Source: Lantana camara (lineage: Eukaryota > Streptophyta > Magnoliopsida > Lamiales > Verbenaceae). Taken from it: a stretch of 64,000 nucleotides of DNA. The translations under genes and the position numbers were made by a program. Positions 29,888-40,919 of this stretch are shown piece by piece. The notes below the pieces were generated by a model, which saw only the letters and a list, made by a program, of their open reading frames with translations, did not search any database and was not told where the DNA came from. The stretch is taken from assembly GCA_037501455.1 (NCBI GenBank), contig CM074865.1:4103001-4167000 (forward strand), read 5' to 3'. Position 1 is the stretch's first letter, and the number at the start of each line of letters is the position of its first letter.

Positions 29888-32405
29888 GGGTAAGCAAAAA
29901 AGTCCCAAACGAGGTGCGTTCTAAGAAGACGGGGGCTTTTACCTTACATGCTAATGCTAGATCACCGCCTTCCTCTATCGATTGGAGGAAGAATGGTGTT
30001 GTTACACCTGTGCACAATCAATGATACGTTTTGCCCTAGAGAATGGCGATAGAGTTGAGACTCCAAGAGATTTGCCTCCTCCCATTCAACTCAGGTCGTT
30101 ATTACCCAGCATATTATTATAGGCCTACCCCACTGCCCTTGCCTTTTCCTTTTCCTTGGCATGTTCGGGTAAGCAAAAAAATCCCAAACGAGGTGCGTTG
30201 TAAGAAGACGGGGGCTTGCCCTTACATGCTCATGCTGGATCACCGCCTTCCTCCATTGATTGGAGGAAGAATGGTGCTGTTACACCTGTGCACAATCAAT
30301 TATATATTTTGCCCTAGAGAATGGCGCTTGCGCTGAAAATCTAAGAGATCCGCCTTCTCCCTTTCAGCGCAGGTTGTTATTACCCAGCTTATTATTATAG
30401 GCCTGCCCCACTGCCCTTGCTTTTTTTTTTTTCCCTGCTTGCGTTTGGGTAAGCAAAAAAGCCCCAAACGAGGTGCGTTGTATGAAGACGGAGATTTCGC
30501 CCTTATAAGCTAATGCTGGATCACCGCCTTCCTTCACTGATTGGAGGAAGATTAATGGTGTTGTTACACCTGTGCACAATCAATGATATAATTTGCCCTA
30601 GAGAATGGCGATGGCGCTGAGACTCCAAGAGATCCGCCTCCTCCCCTTCAGCTCAGGTCGTTATTACCCAGCTTATTATTATAGGCCTACCCCACAGCCC
30701 TTATTTTTTTCTTTTCCTTGGTGCGTTTGGATAAGCAAAAACGTTTCAAACGAGGTGAGTTGTAAGAAGACAGGGGCTTTTCCCTTACATGGTAATGCTG
30801 GATCACCGCCTTCCTCTATTGATTAGAGGATGTTGTTACATATGTGCGCAATCAATGATATACTTTGCCTTAGAGAATAGCGATGGCGTTGAGACTCCAA
30901 TTGGTCCGTCTCCTCCCCTTCAGCTCATGTCGTTATTACCCCGCTTATTATTATAGGCCCCACTGCCCTTGCTTTTTTCTTTTCCTTCGGGTAAGCAAAA
31001 AAGTTCCAAACAAGGTGCGTTGTAAGAAGATTGGGGCTTTGCCCTTACATGCTAATGCTGGATCACCGTCTTCCTCCATTGATTGGAGGAAGATTAATGG
31101 TGGTGTTACACCTATGCGCAATCAATGATATACTTTGCCCTAGAGAATGGCGATGACACTGAGACTCCAAGAGATTCGCCTCCTCCCTTTCAGCTCAGGT
31201 CATCTTTACTCAACTTATTATTATATAGGCTTGCCCCACCGTCCTTACTTTTTTCTTTTCCTTGGCACGTTCGGGTAATTGAAAAAGTCCCAAATGAGGT
31301 GCGTTGTGTGACATCCCGACTTTCAGACCGTACAGGTATGATGTATGTGCGCGATTTATTTTTATTTTAAATATTACTTATGGATTTGAATGAATTTTAT
31401 ATGATTATGAATGCTATTTGGTAAGATTTAATTCGTTGATGCTTGAATTGAATTCGAAATTTTACGTTGTTTAATATGATTGGAGGATTACGTGTTATGA
31501 ACTTGGATATATGCTTGTTATGTGTTTTCGAGTTTCTTTGTTGAGCTTTTGAATTATTTGTTTCGGTTGGAACCTAAAGGAGGTTAAAACGCTTTTAGCG
31601 CACCTTGGGTTCCAATGTATGTATTTTGAGCTCGGGAATTTGGATTCGAATTCTGTCACCACCGTTGAACTCGTTTCGACGATTCGGGTTCGATGGACTA
31701 AGCCTCATAACTTTTTAAGCTCATTTGGTAATCCGAAATCCGACCAGAAACTTACCTCGCTCGCAAATGATTATCTTTCACCTATTTGCATCCTGACCCC
31801 TTCCGATTAACACTTTAGTTGCAGGTTTCTCGAACTAGGCGGGGAAGTGCGTCGGTCGTGTCGTACTTTCAGGTTTAGGTCGAGTCGGCATATGTACTTG
31901 CTGCATTTTGATCACTTTTATGAATTGTATTTGAATTCTAATTATGTCTTATGGAGATTATAAACTTTTGATGTGTATATTTTAACCATTTTGGGCCGGC
32001 AGGTCGTTGTATATTTTGGTTTAGAGCTTCTTTGCGATCCTTATGTTGTTGCTTCCGCATTCTTCTCTGTTGGTTTTTGCGCGCTCTGTTCGAGTTTTAG
32101 CCCCGCTTAGCCTAGTGTGTGAGTGTAGGTTCCCGTTCGCTTAGACTTGGGCTCATGTATGGAAATCCATTTCATATGTGGGTTTGGGTTTAAGTGCGGG
32201 GGATGTGGTGGCCCACCGTTCCGGGCGCTACACGTTGTAAGAAGATGGAGGGCTTTACCCTTACGTGCTAATGCTGGATCATCGCCATCCTCCATTGATT
32301 GGAGGAAGAATGGTGTTGTTACACCTGTGCGCAATAAACGACATACTTTGCCCTAGAGAATAGCAATGGCGTTAAGACTCCAAGAGATCCGCCTCCTCCC
32401 CTTCA
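29888..32405 (+). pseudogene. Tandem array of a papain-like protease exon unit (first block)
   Basis: A unit of about 280 bases is repeated head to tail, with starts (GGGTAAGCAAAAAAG or variants) at 29888, 30167, 30447, 30729, 30989 and 31273. A solo LTR splits the last one and its end resumes at 32233. Each unit reads on the plus strand toward SSIDWRKNGVVTPVRNQ, the start of the mature part of papain-family cysteine proteases (usual form SIDWR.KGAVTP.K.QG). Only this exon and flanking intron are amplified; the catalytic Cys exon does not follow within a unit. Units differ by substitutions, small indels and stops. Similar units resume at 34304-34899, in front of the downstream exons. Confidence 0.72.
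31307..32232 (+). repeat. Solo LTR (926 bp) inside a protease repeat unit
   Basis: Starts TGTGACATCC and ends GCGCTACA, with the exact 5-base duplication CGTTG on both sides (31302-31306, 32233-32237). Removing it restores the repeat unit reading GCGTTGTAAGAAG. No element interior adjoins it, so it is the product of LTR-LTR recombination. The family is not identified; TGTGACATCC starts are common in plant Ty3/Gypsy elements. The small frame at 31619-31810 is not supported. Confidence 0.85.
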
Positions 32406-33017
32406 ACTCAGGTATTCAAGTATTTAAAGCTTAATAAGAATATTTGGTAGAAAATTTTTTCTTATTTCTTGATCTTCACTGTACTTGCTGCTATTTAATA
32501 GAGAATCGATGGACAATCTACTTAATAGTTACTACAGGCATAAAACTTCAGCATGCGTTTTTACTGCTGTTATCTTGTGACTTTGTTTCATTTCCCTCAC
32601 CCATATGCATACATTGTGAGGCATATCCGTCTTTGAACGACTTGTGAATCATTCTAACTATTCAGAACATGATATGTCATATCCAGAAACGTGTACCAAA
32701 ATTTTAGTTGGTGTCCTCAACAACAGGAGGAGGTCCCCTATATATGCATGTATATCAAGACAATGTTCAATAATGTGACTTTGTATCCTGCATACAAATT
32801 GCACTTGACTCAGTGGAAAACTATAATGTGATATGATGGAATACTATAATTTTGGAAATACTTGTTCTGAGCAGACTTTTATTCTCCAAGATACTCCTCA
32901 TGCAGGGTCTACCAGTCCTGAAAAGTAGAGAAGTTCTTGAACATGATACCTAATAATTTGATTCAGATAAGATAAATAAGATATAAATGGTGGTCTTTTA
33001 CAAATATATATTTCTTT

Positions 33018-33365
33018 GAGGAAAAAACAATTTACCATGCATTATGAACCTTTTTTTAATTTTTTTATCTGAATTTCCAAATATTTCAAATTGTGATCTA
33101 TACTTTATAAAAAGATTTAGATTGTCATTTGTACTTTATAAAAAATTTCAATGTCATTTCGTTCATTTAGGTGTTAATGCGTGGCTCATTTTTTGTCGAA
33201 AATTATTAATTTTTCGTCGAAAATGAAAGACGTGTTAACACTTAAATGGCCGAGATGACAATTTGAAATTTTTTACTAAATATAGATGACAACCTTAAAT
33301 ATTTGAAAGTTCAGATAAAAAGTTTAAAAAAAATGTTATAGTACAGGAGTAGTTGTTTTTTCCTC
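33018..33365. mobile_element. Mutator-like MITE (348 bp), copy 1
   Basis: Ends with the exact inverted sequence GAGGAAAAAACAA, and the arms stay similar inward for more than 100 bases. The 9-base duplication TATTTCTTT flanks it (33009-33017 and 33366-33374), as is typical of Mutator-like elements. The same element in the duplicate shows it was there before the duplication. The related flank at 9716 lacks it. Confidence 0.85.
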
Positions 33366-33440
33366 TATTTCTTTAAACCATCATGAAATACAAATATATT
33401 TTCTTCAAAACCATTTCACTCTTTGCGAACTTAATTATTA

Positions 33441-34200
33441 CTAATATCAATCCATTATAAATAAAGTTCTAATCGGTATTAGTTTGGCAACAACTTCGTT
33501 TATGTAGTTCGTATGAAGATATTCCAAGGTCGACGCGACATCTATCATAACGTTTGATCTTTGTAACAAATCCTGGAAAAGATTATGTGAATATAGCCAC
33601 TTTTCCAGGCTCCTCTCCCATTAGGCATGCACTACAAAATCAAAGCCTTGAAATCTGGATTACTAGTATCTTGATCAAATTCCAATGCCTTATTGCTCCT
33701 AGTAATCGTGTTTCTCTCTCAAAGTTTTGGCTCACATTTTTTTACTATAGATCGAAATCTTTTATTGTTAACATTAGCCTGTCAGACATTTTCCTAACGA
33801 ATACTAAAATGAAGCTCTCACCTCCAAGAATATTGCTCTCGTGGAATACATTTGTCGCTTGTTGGAGTTCAAAGTAACAACAAAATTGGCTACTGCTACA
33901 CAAATAGGTGGTATATAATGTACTTCACAATATCCTTTGAAGGTGTTGTTTTACAAATGTTTTCTCCATAAGGTGGAACCTTAAGACGGGTCGATCCACA
34001 AAAACTGTAGTGGTTTAGAAACGATTGAACAATAAATTTCAAAAAATTCCCTTGGTAGGAACCGACCGCCTTTCGATTTTGTTGTACAAAATATTGAATA
34101 TTCGAGGTTAGTAGAACTAGAGACATCCATGTGAACCGATTCCAATATAAGTCTAATTGTCTTAGAAAGATTTCCAATTTTCCGATCCTCAATTGGAACC
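33441..34200 (-). pseudogene. LRR receptor-kinase remnant, copy 1
   Basis: The minus strand aligns with 56480-57070 of the receptor kinase at 55647-58288: the region around the transmembrane segment (CGSTRLKVPPYGEN here, CGSARLQVPPCGEN there), the juxtamembrane part and the kinase N-lobe. Many stops and frameshifts are present and the C-lobe is largely deleted. No function is likely. Confidence 0.75.
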
Positions 34201-34303
34201 TGGGCTAAATCTAATTACAAAAAGACATCGAAAGCTTGGACAGAACAATAAGTGCGCAAGATGATAAGCTTTTTGGGGCGTATGTAAAAAGTGGGTCTTT
34301 TGT

Positions 34304-34899
34304 GCCTTCATCCATTGATTGGAGGAAGAATGGTTTTGTTACACCTCTGCGCAATCAAAGATATATTTTGCCCTAGAGAATGGCGATGGCGCTGAGACTC
34401 TAAGAGATCCGCCTCTTCCCTTTTAGCTCTGGTCGTTATTACCCAGCTTATTATTATAGGCTTGCCCCATTGACTTTGCTCTTTTCTTTTCCTTGGCGCA
34501 TTTGGGTAAGCAAAAAAGCCTCGAACGAGGTGCGTTTTAAGAAGACAAGGGTTTGCCTTCCTCCATTGATTGGTGGAAGAATGGTGTTGTTACACTTGTG
34601 CACAAGCAATGACACACTTTGCGCTAGAGAATGGCGATGACGCTGAGACTTTAAGAGATTCGCGTCCTCCCCTTCAGGTCAGGTCGTTATTACCCAGCTT
34701 ATTATTATAGGCCTACCCCACTGCCCCTGCTTTTTTCCTTTCCTTGGCGCATTTGGGTAAGCAAAAAACTCCCAAATGAGGTGCATTGTAGGAAGACGGA
34801 GGGCTTTGCCCTTATATATTAATGCTGGATCACCTCCTTCCTCCATTGATTGGAGGAAGAATGGTGTTATTACACCTATACGCAATCAACACATTGATG
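34304..34899 (+). pseudogene. Protease exon units, second block, ending in a usable donor
   Basis: Two to three more units of the array, starting at a truncated unit at 34304, then at 34504 and 34756. The last reads SSIDWRKNGVITPIRNQ-like residues up to 34899, where the splice donor GATG/GTAAGT appears. It thus joins to the downstream protease exons beginning at 35164. Confidence 0.7.
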
Positions 34900-35163
34900 G
34901 TAAGTGTGTGGCCTTTTAAATACTTTCATTTATTTATTTGCTTTAGGTCCTTAATCAATTGATTCTCAAACTTGAAGTTCATGCCTTGTTATGTTGTTGT
35001 CAAATCCCATATTTGCAATTTATTATTTTTGTGGTTAAATCATGAGTATGTGAGAGGTGAAATTTGTTGGCATAAGTTAAAGAAATTGTGGTGAAATTCG
35101 TCAAGATTTTCCTTTTTAAGCATTTAAACTTCTAATTTTGCTTATGATATCTACCTTGTTAAG

Positions 35164-36075
35164 GTACGTGCTAGTCGTTTGTCGCTGCGGGGTCAGTTGA
35201 ATCCATTAAGGCATTAATAAAATAGTTAATGGCTTTCTAGTTGACGTATCAAAGCAAAAAATGGTTGATTGCGACTGTCGTAACTACGGTCATCATGGAG
35301 GTCTCGCTGAAAAAGTATGTTGGTACATAATTGAGCATGAGGGGCTATGCTTAGACCGTGACTACCCACACCGAGGGAAAGTCGGAATGTGCCAAAAGGA
35401 CAAAGTAAAATTTCCTTTTTATTTTTGTTAATTTGCCTATTTTCTATTTCAATAATTAATAATTTTTTATTCTTTTTTGCAGTTTAAGAAATGGGTGGGC
35501 AGAATTGAATTATATGGCCTCGCACCATCGGGAGATGAAGAACAACTCAAAAGAGTTATTGCTTCGCAGCCCGTGGTCGGTCGGGTTATACATTCGCAGC
35601 CTTTCATCGAATACGAAGGGGTTTGTTTTATCGATGTTTTGAAATTTAAAATTCAGTTAAAGTTTAAAATTTTGCAACCCATTCATTGTTATGCAGGGTA
35701 TATTTAAGTACCAACGCCTCCAGTGCATCCCCATCAAAGTCCATTTCTATGATATGTTGATAGTTAGATATGGATCCGAAAAGAGAAAGGATTTTTTGGG
35801 GTTATTAAGAACTCGTGGGGGAAAGGCTGGGGAGAAGAGGGGTACATGAGATTGGAGAGGAATACCGGTATTCCCGATGGGCTCTGTGGTATAAATCAGT
35901 CATGTTGGTATCCTATCATGGCCAACCCCAAAAAGGAAGAGCAAGAATATCTTGGCCAACCCAAAAAGGGAAAGTAAGAATTGGAAGAGGAAGAATTGAG
36001 AGAGAAGTGGTTTTTGTCCTTTTTTATGTAGTATTTGTGCTTCTGTTGTGTTTGATGTTGTATTTGTTTTGAAGC
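35164..36075 (+). pseudogene. Papain-like cysteine protease exons, tandem copy I
   Basis: Exon 35164-35404 reads GTC, stop, SFVAAGSVES: the catalytic Cys of the GTCWSF motif is kept but the Trp codon is TAG. QKMVDCDCRN, GGLAEK and YPHRGKVGMCQ then follow, as in papain-family enzymes. Exon 35483-35620 reads KKWVGRIELYGLAPSGDEEQ ... QPVVGRVI. Exon 35697 onward holds the histidine region as FYDMLIV, where the active-site His is expected; Tyr stands in its place. Then comes a frameshift in a T-run and [18 protein letters not shown] in the next frame. It would have been a secreted or vacuolar protease. It is clearly dead. Confidence 0.85.
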
Positions 36076-36077
36076 AA

Positions 36078-37265
36078 CAGGCAATTGGCTCAGTTGAAAA
36101 AGCATTTTGGTCGTTTGCCACTGTGAGGTCAGTTGAATCAACTAATAAAATAGTAAATGGCTTTCTAGTTAAATTATCAAAGCAAAAAATGGTCGATTGC
36201 GACTGTCGTAATTGCGGTCATCATGGAGGTCTCGCTGAAAAAGCATTTTGGTACATAATTGAGCATGAGGGGCTATGCTTAGACCGTGACTACCCATACC
36301 GAGGGAAAGTCGTAATGTGCCAAAAGGACAAAGTAAAATTTCCTTTTTATTTTTCTTAATTTGCCTATTTTCTCGGGGTCTTTTTTTCAAACTCCCCATG
36401 AGTTGAAAAATTTTTAGTTTGCTCCCCATGTTCAAAATTATATTTGTTCACTCCCCAGATGAGAATCATAATTTTAGTTTGCTCCGTATTTTTTGCAGCA
36501 CATATGACTTATTGCGAAAAATATACAACATATTACGATTTAGGTACGCTATTCTTGAGTTTTTTTACTTGAACATGAGGAACAAACTAAAAATTGACTC
36601 CACAATTGGTGATTTTTCCATAATTTTCCATATTTTGCTATTTCAATAATTAATTTTTTTTCTTTTTTGCAGTTTAAAAAATGGGTGGGAATAATTGAAT
36701 CATATGGCTTCGCACCACAGGGAGATGAAGAACAACTCAAAAGAGTTGTTGCTTCGCAGCCCGTGGTCGGCCGGGTTATACTTTCGCTGTCTTCCATCGA
36801 ATACGAAGGGGTTTGTTTTATCGACATTTTAAAATTTAAAATTCAGTTAAAGTTTAAAATTTTGTAACCCATTCATTGTTATGCAGGGTATATTTAAGTA
36901 CCGATGCCTCCAATGCATCCCCATCAAAGTCCATTTCCATGATATGTTGATAGTTGGATATGGATCTGAAAAATGGAAGGATTTTTTGGGTTATTAAGAA
37001 CTCGTGGGGGAAAGGTTGGGGAGAAGAGGTGTACATGAGATTGGAGACGAATACCGGTATTCCCGATTGGCTGTGTGGTATAAATTAGTCATGTTGGTAT
37101 CCTATCATGACCAACCCCAAAAAGGAAGAGCAAGAATATCATGACCAACCCAAAAAGGGAAAGTAAGAATTGGAAGAGGAAGAATTGAGAGAGAAGTGGT
37201 TTTTATCCTTTTTTATGTAGTATTTGTGCTTCTGTTGTGTTTGATGTTGTATTTGTTTTGAAGCA
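36078..37265 (+). pseudogene. Papain-like cysteine protease exons, tandem copy II
   Basis: Begins inside the catalytic exon: 3'-UTR sequence of copy I runs straight into EKAFWSFATVRSVES, so the active-site Cys is replaced by Phe through the duplication junction. The rest follows copy I (QKMVDCDCRNCGHHGG, YPYRGKVVMC). The His region here reads FHDMLIV, so the His is kept. It shares the T-run frameshift before NSWGKGW. An extra insert of about 250 bases (36372-36630) lies in the intron. An upstream ATG could give a 103-residue reading (36048-36359), but nothing supports its use. Confidence 0.82.
36372..36630. repeat. Insert in protease intron, copy II
   Basis: Sequence with CTCCCCATG, GAAAAATATACAACATATTACG and GTGATTTTTCC that is absent at the same place in copy I (near 35447). 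Imperfect 8-9 base flanks (TATTTTCT and TATTTTGCT) suggest a transposon of the type seen again at 43130-43430 and 61745-62850. Confidence 0.6.
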
Positions 37266-38459
37266 ACAGGCAGTTGGCTCAGTTGAAAAAGCATTTTGGT
37301 CGTTTGCCGTTATGGGGTCAGTTGAATCAGTTAATAAAATAGTAAATGGCTTTCTAGTTGAATTATAAAAGCAAAAAATGGTCGATTGCGATTGTCGTAA
37401 CTGCGGTAATCATGGAGGTCTCACTGAAAAAGCATTTTGGTACATAATTGAGCATGAGGGGCTATGCTTAGACCGTGACTACCCATACCGAGGGAAAGTC
37501 GGAATGTGCCAAAAGGACAAAGTAAAATTTCCTTTTTATTTTTGTTAATTTGCCTATTTTCTAGAGGCCTTTTTTTAAAACTCCCCATGAGTTGAAAAAA
37601 TTTTAGTTTGCTCCCCATTTTCAAAATTATTTTTGTTCACTCCCCGGATGAGAATCATAATTCTAGTTTGCTCCCTATTTTTTGCAGCACATACGACATA
37701 TTCCGAAAAATATACAACATATTACGATTTAAGTACGCGATTCTTGAGTTTTTTTACTTGAACATGGGGAACAAACTAAAAATAGACTCCAAAATTGGGG
37801 ATTTTTCCATAATTTCCCGTATTTTGCTATTTCAATAATTAATTTTTTTTTTCTTTTTTGCAGTTTAATAAACGGGTGGGAAGAATTGAATCATATGGCC
37901 TCGCACCACCGGGAGATGAAGAACAACTCAAAAGAGTTGTTGCTTCGCAGCCCGTGGTCGGTCGGGTTATACTTTCGCTGCCTTTAATCGAATACGAAGG
38001 GGTTTGTTTTATCGACATTTTAAAATTTAAAATTCAGTTAAAGTTTAAAATTTTGTAACCCATTCATTGTTATGCAGGGTATATTTAAGTACCGACGGCT
38101 CTAGTGTATCCTCATCAAAGTTCATTTCTATGATATGTTGATAGTTGGATATGGATCCGAAAAGAGGAAGGATTTTTTGGGTTATTAAGAACTCGTGGGG
38201 GAAAGGCTGGGGAGAAGAGGGGTACATGAGATTGGAGAGGAATATCGGTATTCCTGATGGGCTGTGTGGTATAAATCAGTCATGTTGGTATCCTATCATG
38301 GCCAATCCCAAAAAAGAAGAGCAAGAATATCATGGCCAACCCAAAAAGGAAAAGCAAGAATTGGAAGAGGAAGAATTGAGAGAGAAGTGGTTTTTATCCC
38401 TTTTTTATGTAGTATTTGTGCTTCTGTTGTGTTTGATGTTGTATTTGTTTTGAAGCAAC
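37266..38459 (+). pseudogene. Papain-like cysteine protease exons, tandem copy III
   Basis: Same layout as copy II, including the Cys-to-Phe junction (EKAFWSFAVMGSVES), the intronic insert (37563-37828) and the T-run frameshift. It adds a stop before KQKMVDC. The His position is again Tyr. In the shifted frame the last exon (from 38145) reads [18 protein letters not shown] on to [14 protein letters not shown] lysine/glutamate-rich tail and a hydrophobic end follow (FLSLFYVVFVLLLCLMLYLF), unusual for this family and probably untranslated sequence. Copies II and III are more alike than either is to I. Confidence 0.82.
37563..37828. repeat. Insert in protease intron, copy III
   Basis: Same element as at 36372-36630 in the same intron position, so the insertion came before the split of copies II and III. 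Confidence 0.6.
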
Positions 38460-39413
38460 AGGCAGTTGGAAATGTCTTTTGTGGCAAGGTATGTTAGTGA
38501 TCAACTCTGCCTAGTGAACCCAACTGAATACATTGTTGTTCTTTTATTATATTTCTACTAGATCTTCAATTTCATGAAGAAATTAATTATAATCCGATTG
38601 TAAACTTGTTGTTTTTTGAGAATATGTTGTCTGGTGATTGATGACATTAAGTTATAGTTCGTATTGTTAAGGTGTTCATTATATTTTATATTTCAAGAGT
38701 TTTTAGTTGTTGAGCTTCCTATCTATGTATGGATGGTTGTAGGGTGACAATGTCATTTTTAAATACATTTTTATAGGTTGGCCTTTACTGTTAATGGATC
38801 TTGCCTTTTTGTTAAGAGTTGTTAGTACACGGGTTGTCTGGATCACTAATCAGAAGCTGACTGAAACTGATGAAGTGATATACAGTTTGGAATAAAGGAT
38901 GAAAGATAGTAGAGTGGAGGTATGATGAAGTTCATTCTTGAAATCTAGTTAATTTGAGAAAACATTTTTTAAGTTTATTTGCTGCTATTGTACCAGAGTT
39001 GTAATAGTTGATCATTATTTGATGCAAATTTTATCCACAAGAGATCAAGAAGTTGTTAATACAGCTCTTAAATCTGGCCTAGTCATTTTAAATACTATTG
39101 TGGCTGGCAAGTAGTTGGATGATGTGCCCAAAGAAAATGTGCCTCGAGTTCTCCCCAAGGTTTTGTGGTGGATTCATGAAATGAGAGGGCATTACTTTAA
39201 ACTGGAGTATGTTAAGCACCTCCCTTTTATTGCAGGTGCCATGATTGATTCACACACTACTGCTGAATACTAGAAAAACCAAACGCATGAGTACTTAGGG
39301 TATTCCACTTTACATCTTCTATATGATACTCGTACTTCGATTTGTTTCTAGAATGTTTTGAGCATAATTCTAGCAAGAGCAAATAAAATTGTGCATATTT
39401 GTATAGTGCGGTT
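38460..39413 (+). other. Interval with unidentified exon-like fragments
   Basis: Mostly noncoding. Between about 39005 and 39270 the plus strand reads two protein-like runs, LMQILSTRDQEVVNTALKSG and ENVPRVLPKVLWWIHEMRG, the second followed by HYFKLEYVKHLPFI and interrupted by stops. A run near 38815 reads RVVSTRVVWITNQKLTETDE. They look like decayed exons of one gene, but I do not recognise the family. Confidence 0.35.
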
Positions 39414-39769
39414 GGTATTCGAGTATTTAAAACTTAATAAGAATATTTGGTAGAAAAAATTTTCTTATTTCTTGATCTTTACTGTACTTGTTGCTATTTA
39501 ATAGAGAATCGATGGACAAGCTACTTAATAGTTACTACAGGCATAAAACTTCAGCATGCGTTTTTACCGTTGTTGTCCTGTGACTTTGTTTCATTTCCCT
39601 CACACATATGCATACATTGTAGCACATGTTGAGGGATATCCGTCTTTGAACGACTTGTGAATCATTCTGACTATTCAGATATGTCATATCTAGAAACGTG
39701 TACCAAAATTTCAGTTGGTGTCCTCATGTTATCTTAGTAAAGACAACAGGAGGAGGTCCCCTGTATATG

Positions 39770-40206
39770 CAGGGGCGGATCTAGAAATTGTCGGGAGCCG
39801 GGGCTGCATTTTCCCACTGTAGTTCGTGTTGCTGCAGATTGGGGAATGAGGGCTTGGGGCTGGGGAATTTTCTTCCAACTGTGGTTCGTGTTGCCGCCGA
39901 TTGGGGAATAGGGGAAGAAGACAAGGGTTGGCAAATTTTAAAATTTGAATTATGGGGTGTTGGGCTTTGGGAGAGTGTAATTAAAGTGAATTTGGAGTGG
40001 GTGGGCCATGGGGGAGGGTGGGCTGGGAGGAGGATAATATAATCTTGGAATTTGGATTGGGGCTTGGGGTATTTGGGCCTTAGGGGAGGGTGGGCTGGGC
40101 GGGGCTGGGAAGAAATTTTTTTTTTGTTTTAATATAAGATATGGGCTGGGGTGGGGGTGGAGGGGGGGCTCAAGCCCCCCCTTGGCCTACACTGGCTCCG
40201 CCAGTG
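39770..40206. mobile_element. Non-autonomous hAT element (437 bp)
   Basis: Ends CAGGGGCGGATC and, inversely, CACTGGCGGAGC, with the exact 8-base duplication TGTATATG (39762-39769, 40207-40214). The undisturbed site is seen in copy 1 near 32740. Ends are like those of the element at 11917, interior is G-rich and different. A small frame at 39788-40042 is not convincing. Confidence 0.88.
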
Positions 40207-40485
40207 TGTATATGCATGTATATCAAGACAATGTTCAATAATGTGACTCTGTATCCGGCATACAAATTGCATTTCACTCAGTGAAAAACTATAATGTGAT
40301 AGGATGGAAAACTATAATTTTGGAAATACTTGTTCCGAACAGACTTTTATTCTCCAAGATACTCCTCATGTAGGGTCTACCAGTCCTGAAAAGTAGAGAA
40401 GTTCTTGAACATGATACCTAATAATTTGATTCAGATAAGATAAATAAGATATAAAGGGTGGTCTTTCACAAATATATATTTCTTT

Positions 40486-40834
40486 GAGGAAAAAACAATT
40501 TACCATGCATTATGAACCTTTTTTTAAATTTTTATTTGAATATTCAAATATTTCAAATTGTGATCTATACTTTATAAAAAAATTTAGATTGTCATTTATA
40601 CTTTTTAAAAAATTTCCAATTGTCATTTCATTCATTTAGGTGTTAATGCGTGGCTCATTTTTTGTCGAAAATTATTAATTTTTCGTCGGAAATGAGAGAC
40701 GTGTTAACACCTAAATGGCCGAGATGACAATTTGAAATTTTTTACTAAATATAGATGACAACCTTAAATATTTGAAAGTTCGGATAAAAAGTTAAAAAAA
40801 AGTGTTAAGGTACAAGAGTAGTTGTTTTTTCCTC
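40486..40834. mobile_element. Mutator-like MITE (349 bp), copy 2
   Basis: Same element as 33018-33365 with the same 9-base duplication TATTTCTTT (40477-40485, 40835-40843), carried along by the segmental duplication. Confidence 0.85.
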
Positions 40835-40919
40835 TATTTCTTTAAACCATCATGAAATACAAATATATTTTCTTCAAAACCATTTCATTTTCTGCGAACT
40901 TAATTATTACTAATATCGA

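Larger units (their letters stand above)
32405..34303. repeat. Segmental duplicate, copy 1 (partner 39414-41985)
   Basis: From GTATTCAAGTATTTAAA to GTGGGTCTTTTGTGC this segment matches 39414-41985 nearly throughout. It contains the Mutator-like element 33018-33365 and a minus-strand receptor-kinase remnant. Copy 1 lacks about 200 bases of the kinase remnant (junction near 33505). It sits between two blocks of the protease array, so it was inserted into or captured by that array. Confidence 0.85.

Noticed and set aside
30043..31370. Array frames beginning MALRLQEIRLLPFSSG as a separate protein family
   Set aside because: The open frame precedes the protease exon but changes by indels between units; it is more likely intron read-through than a conserved peptide.
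33554..33877. Plus-strand frames at 33554, 41275 and 56488
   Set aside because: They are the reverse strand of receptor-kinase sequence; the minus strand explains their similarity.
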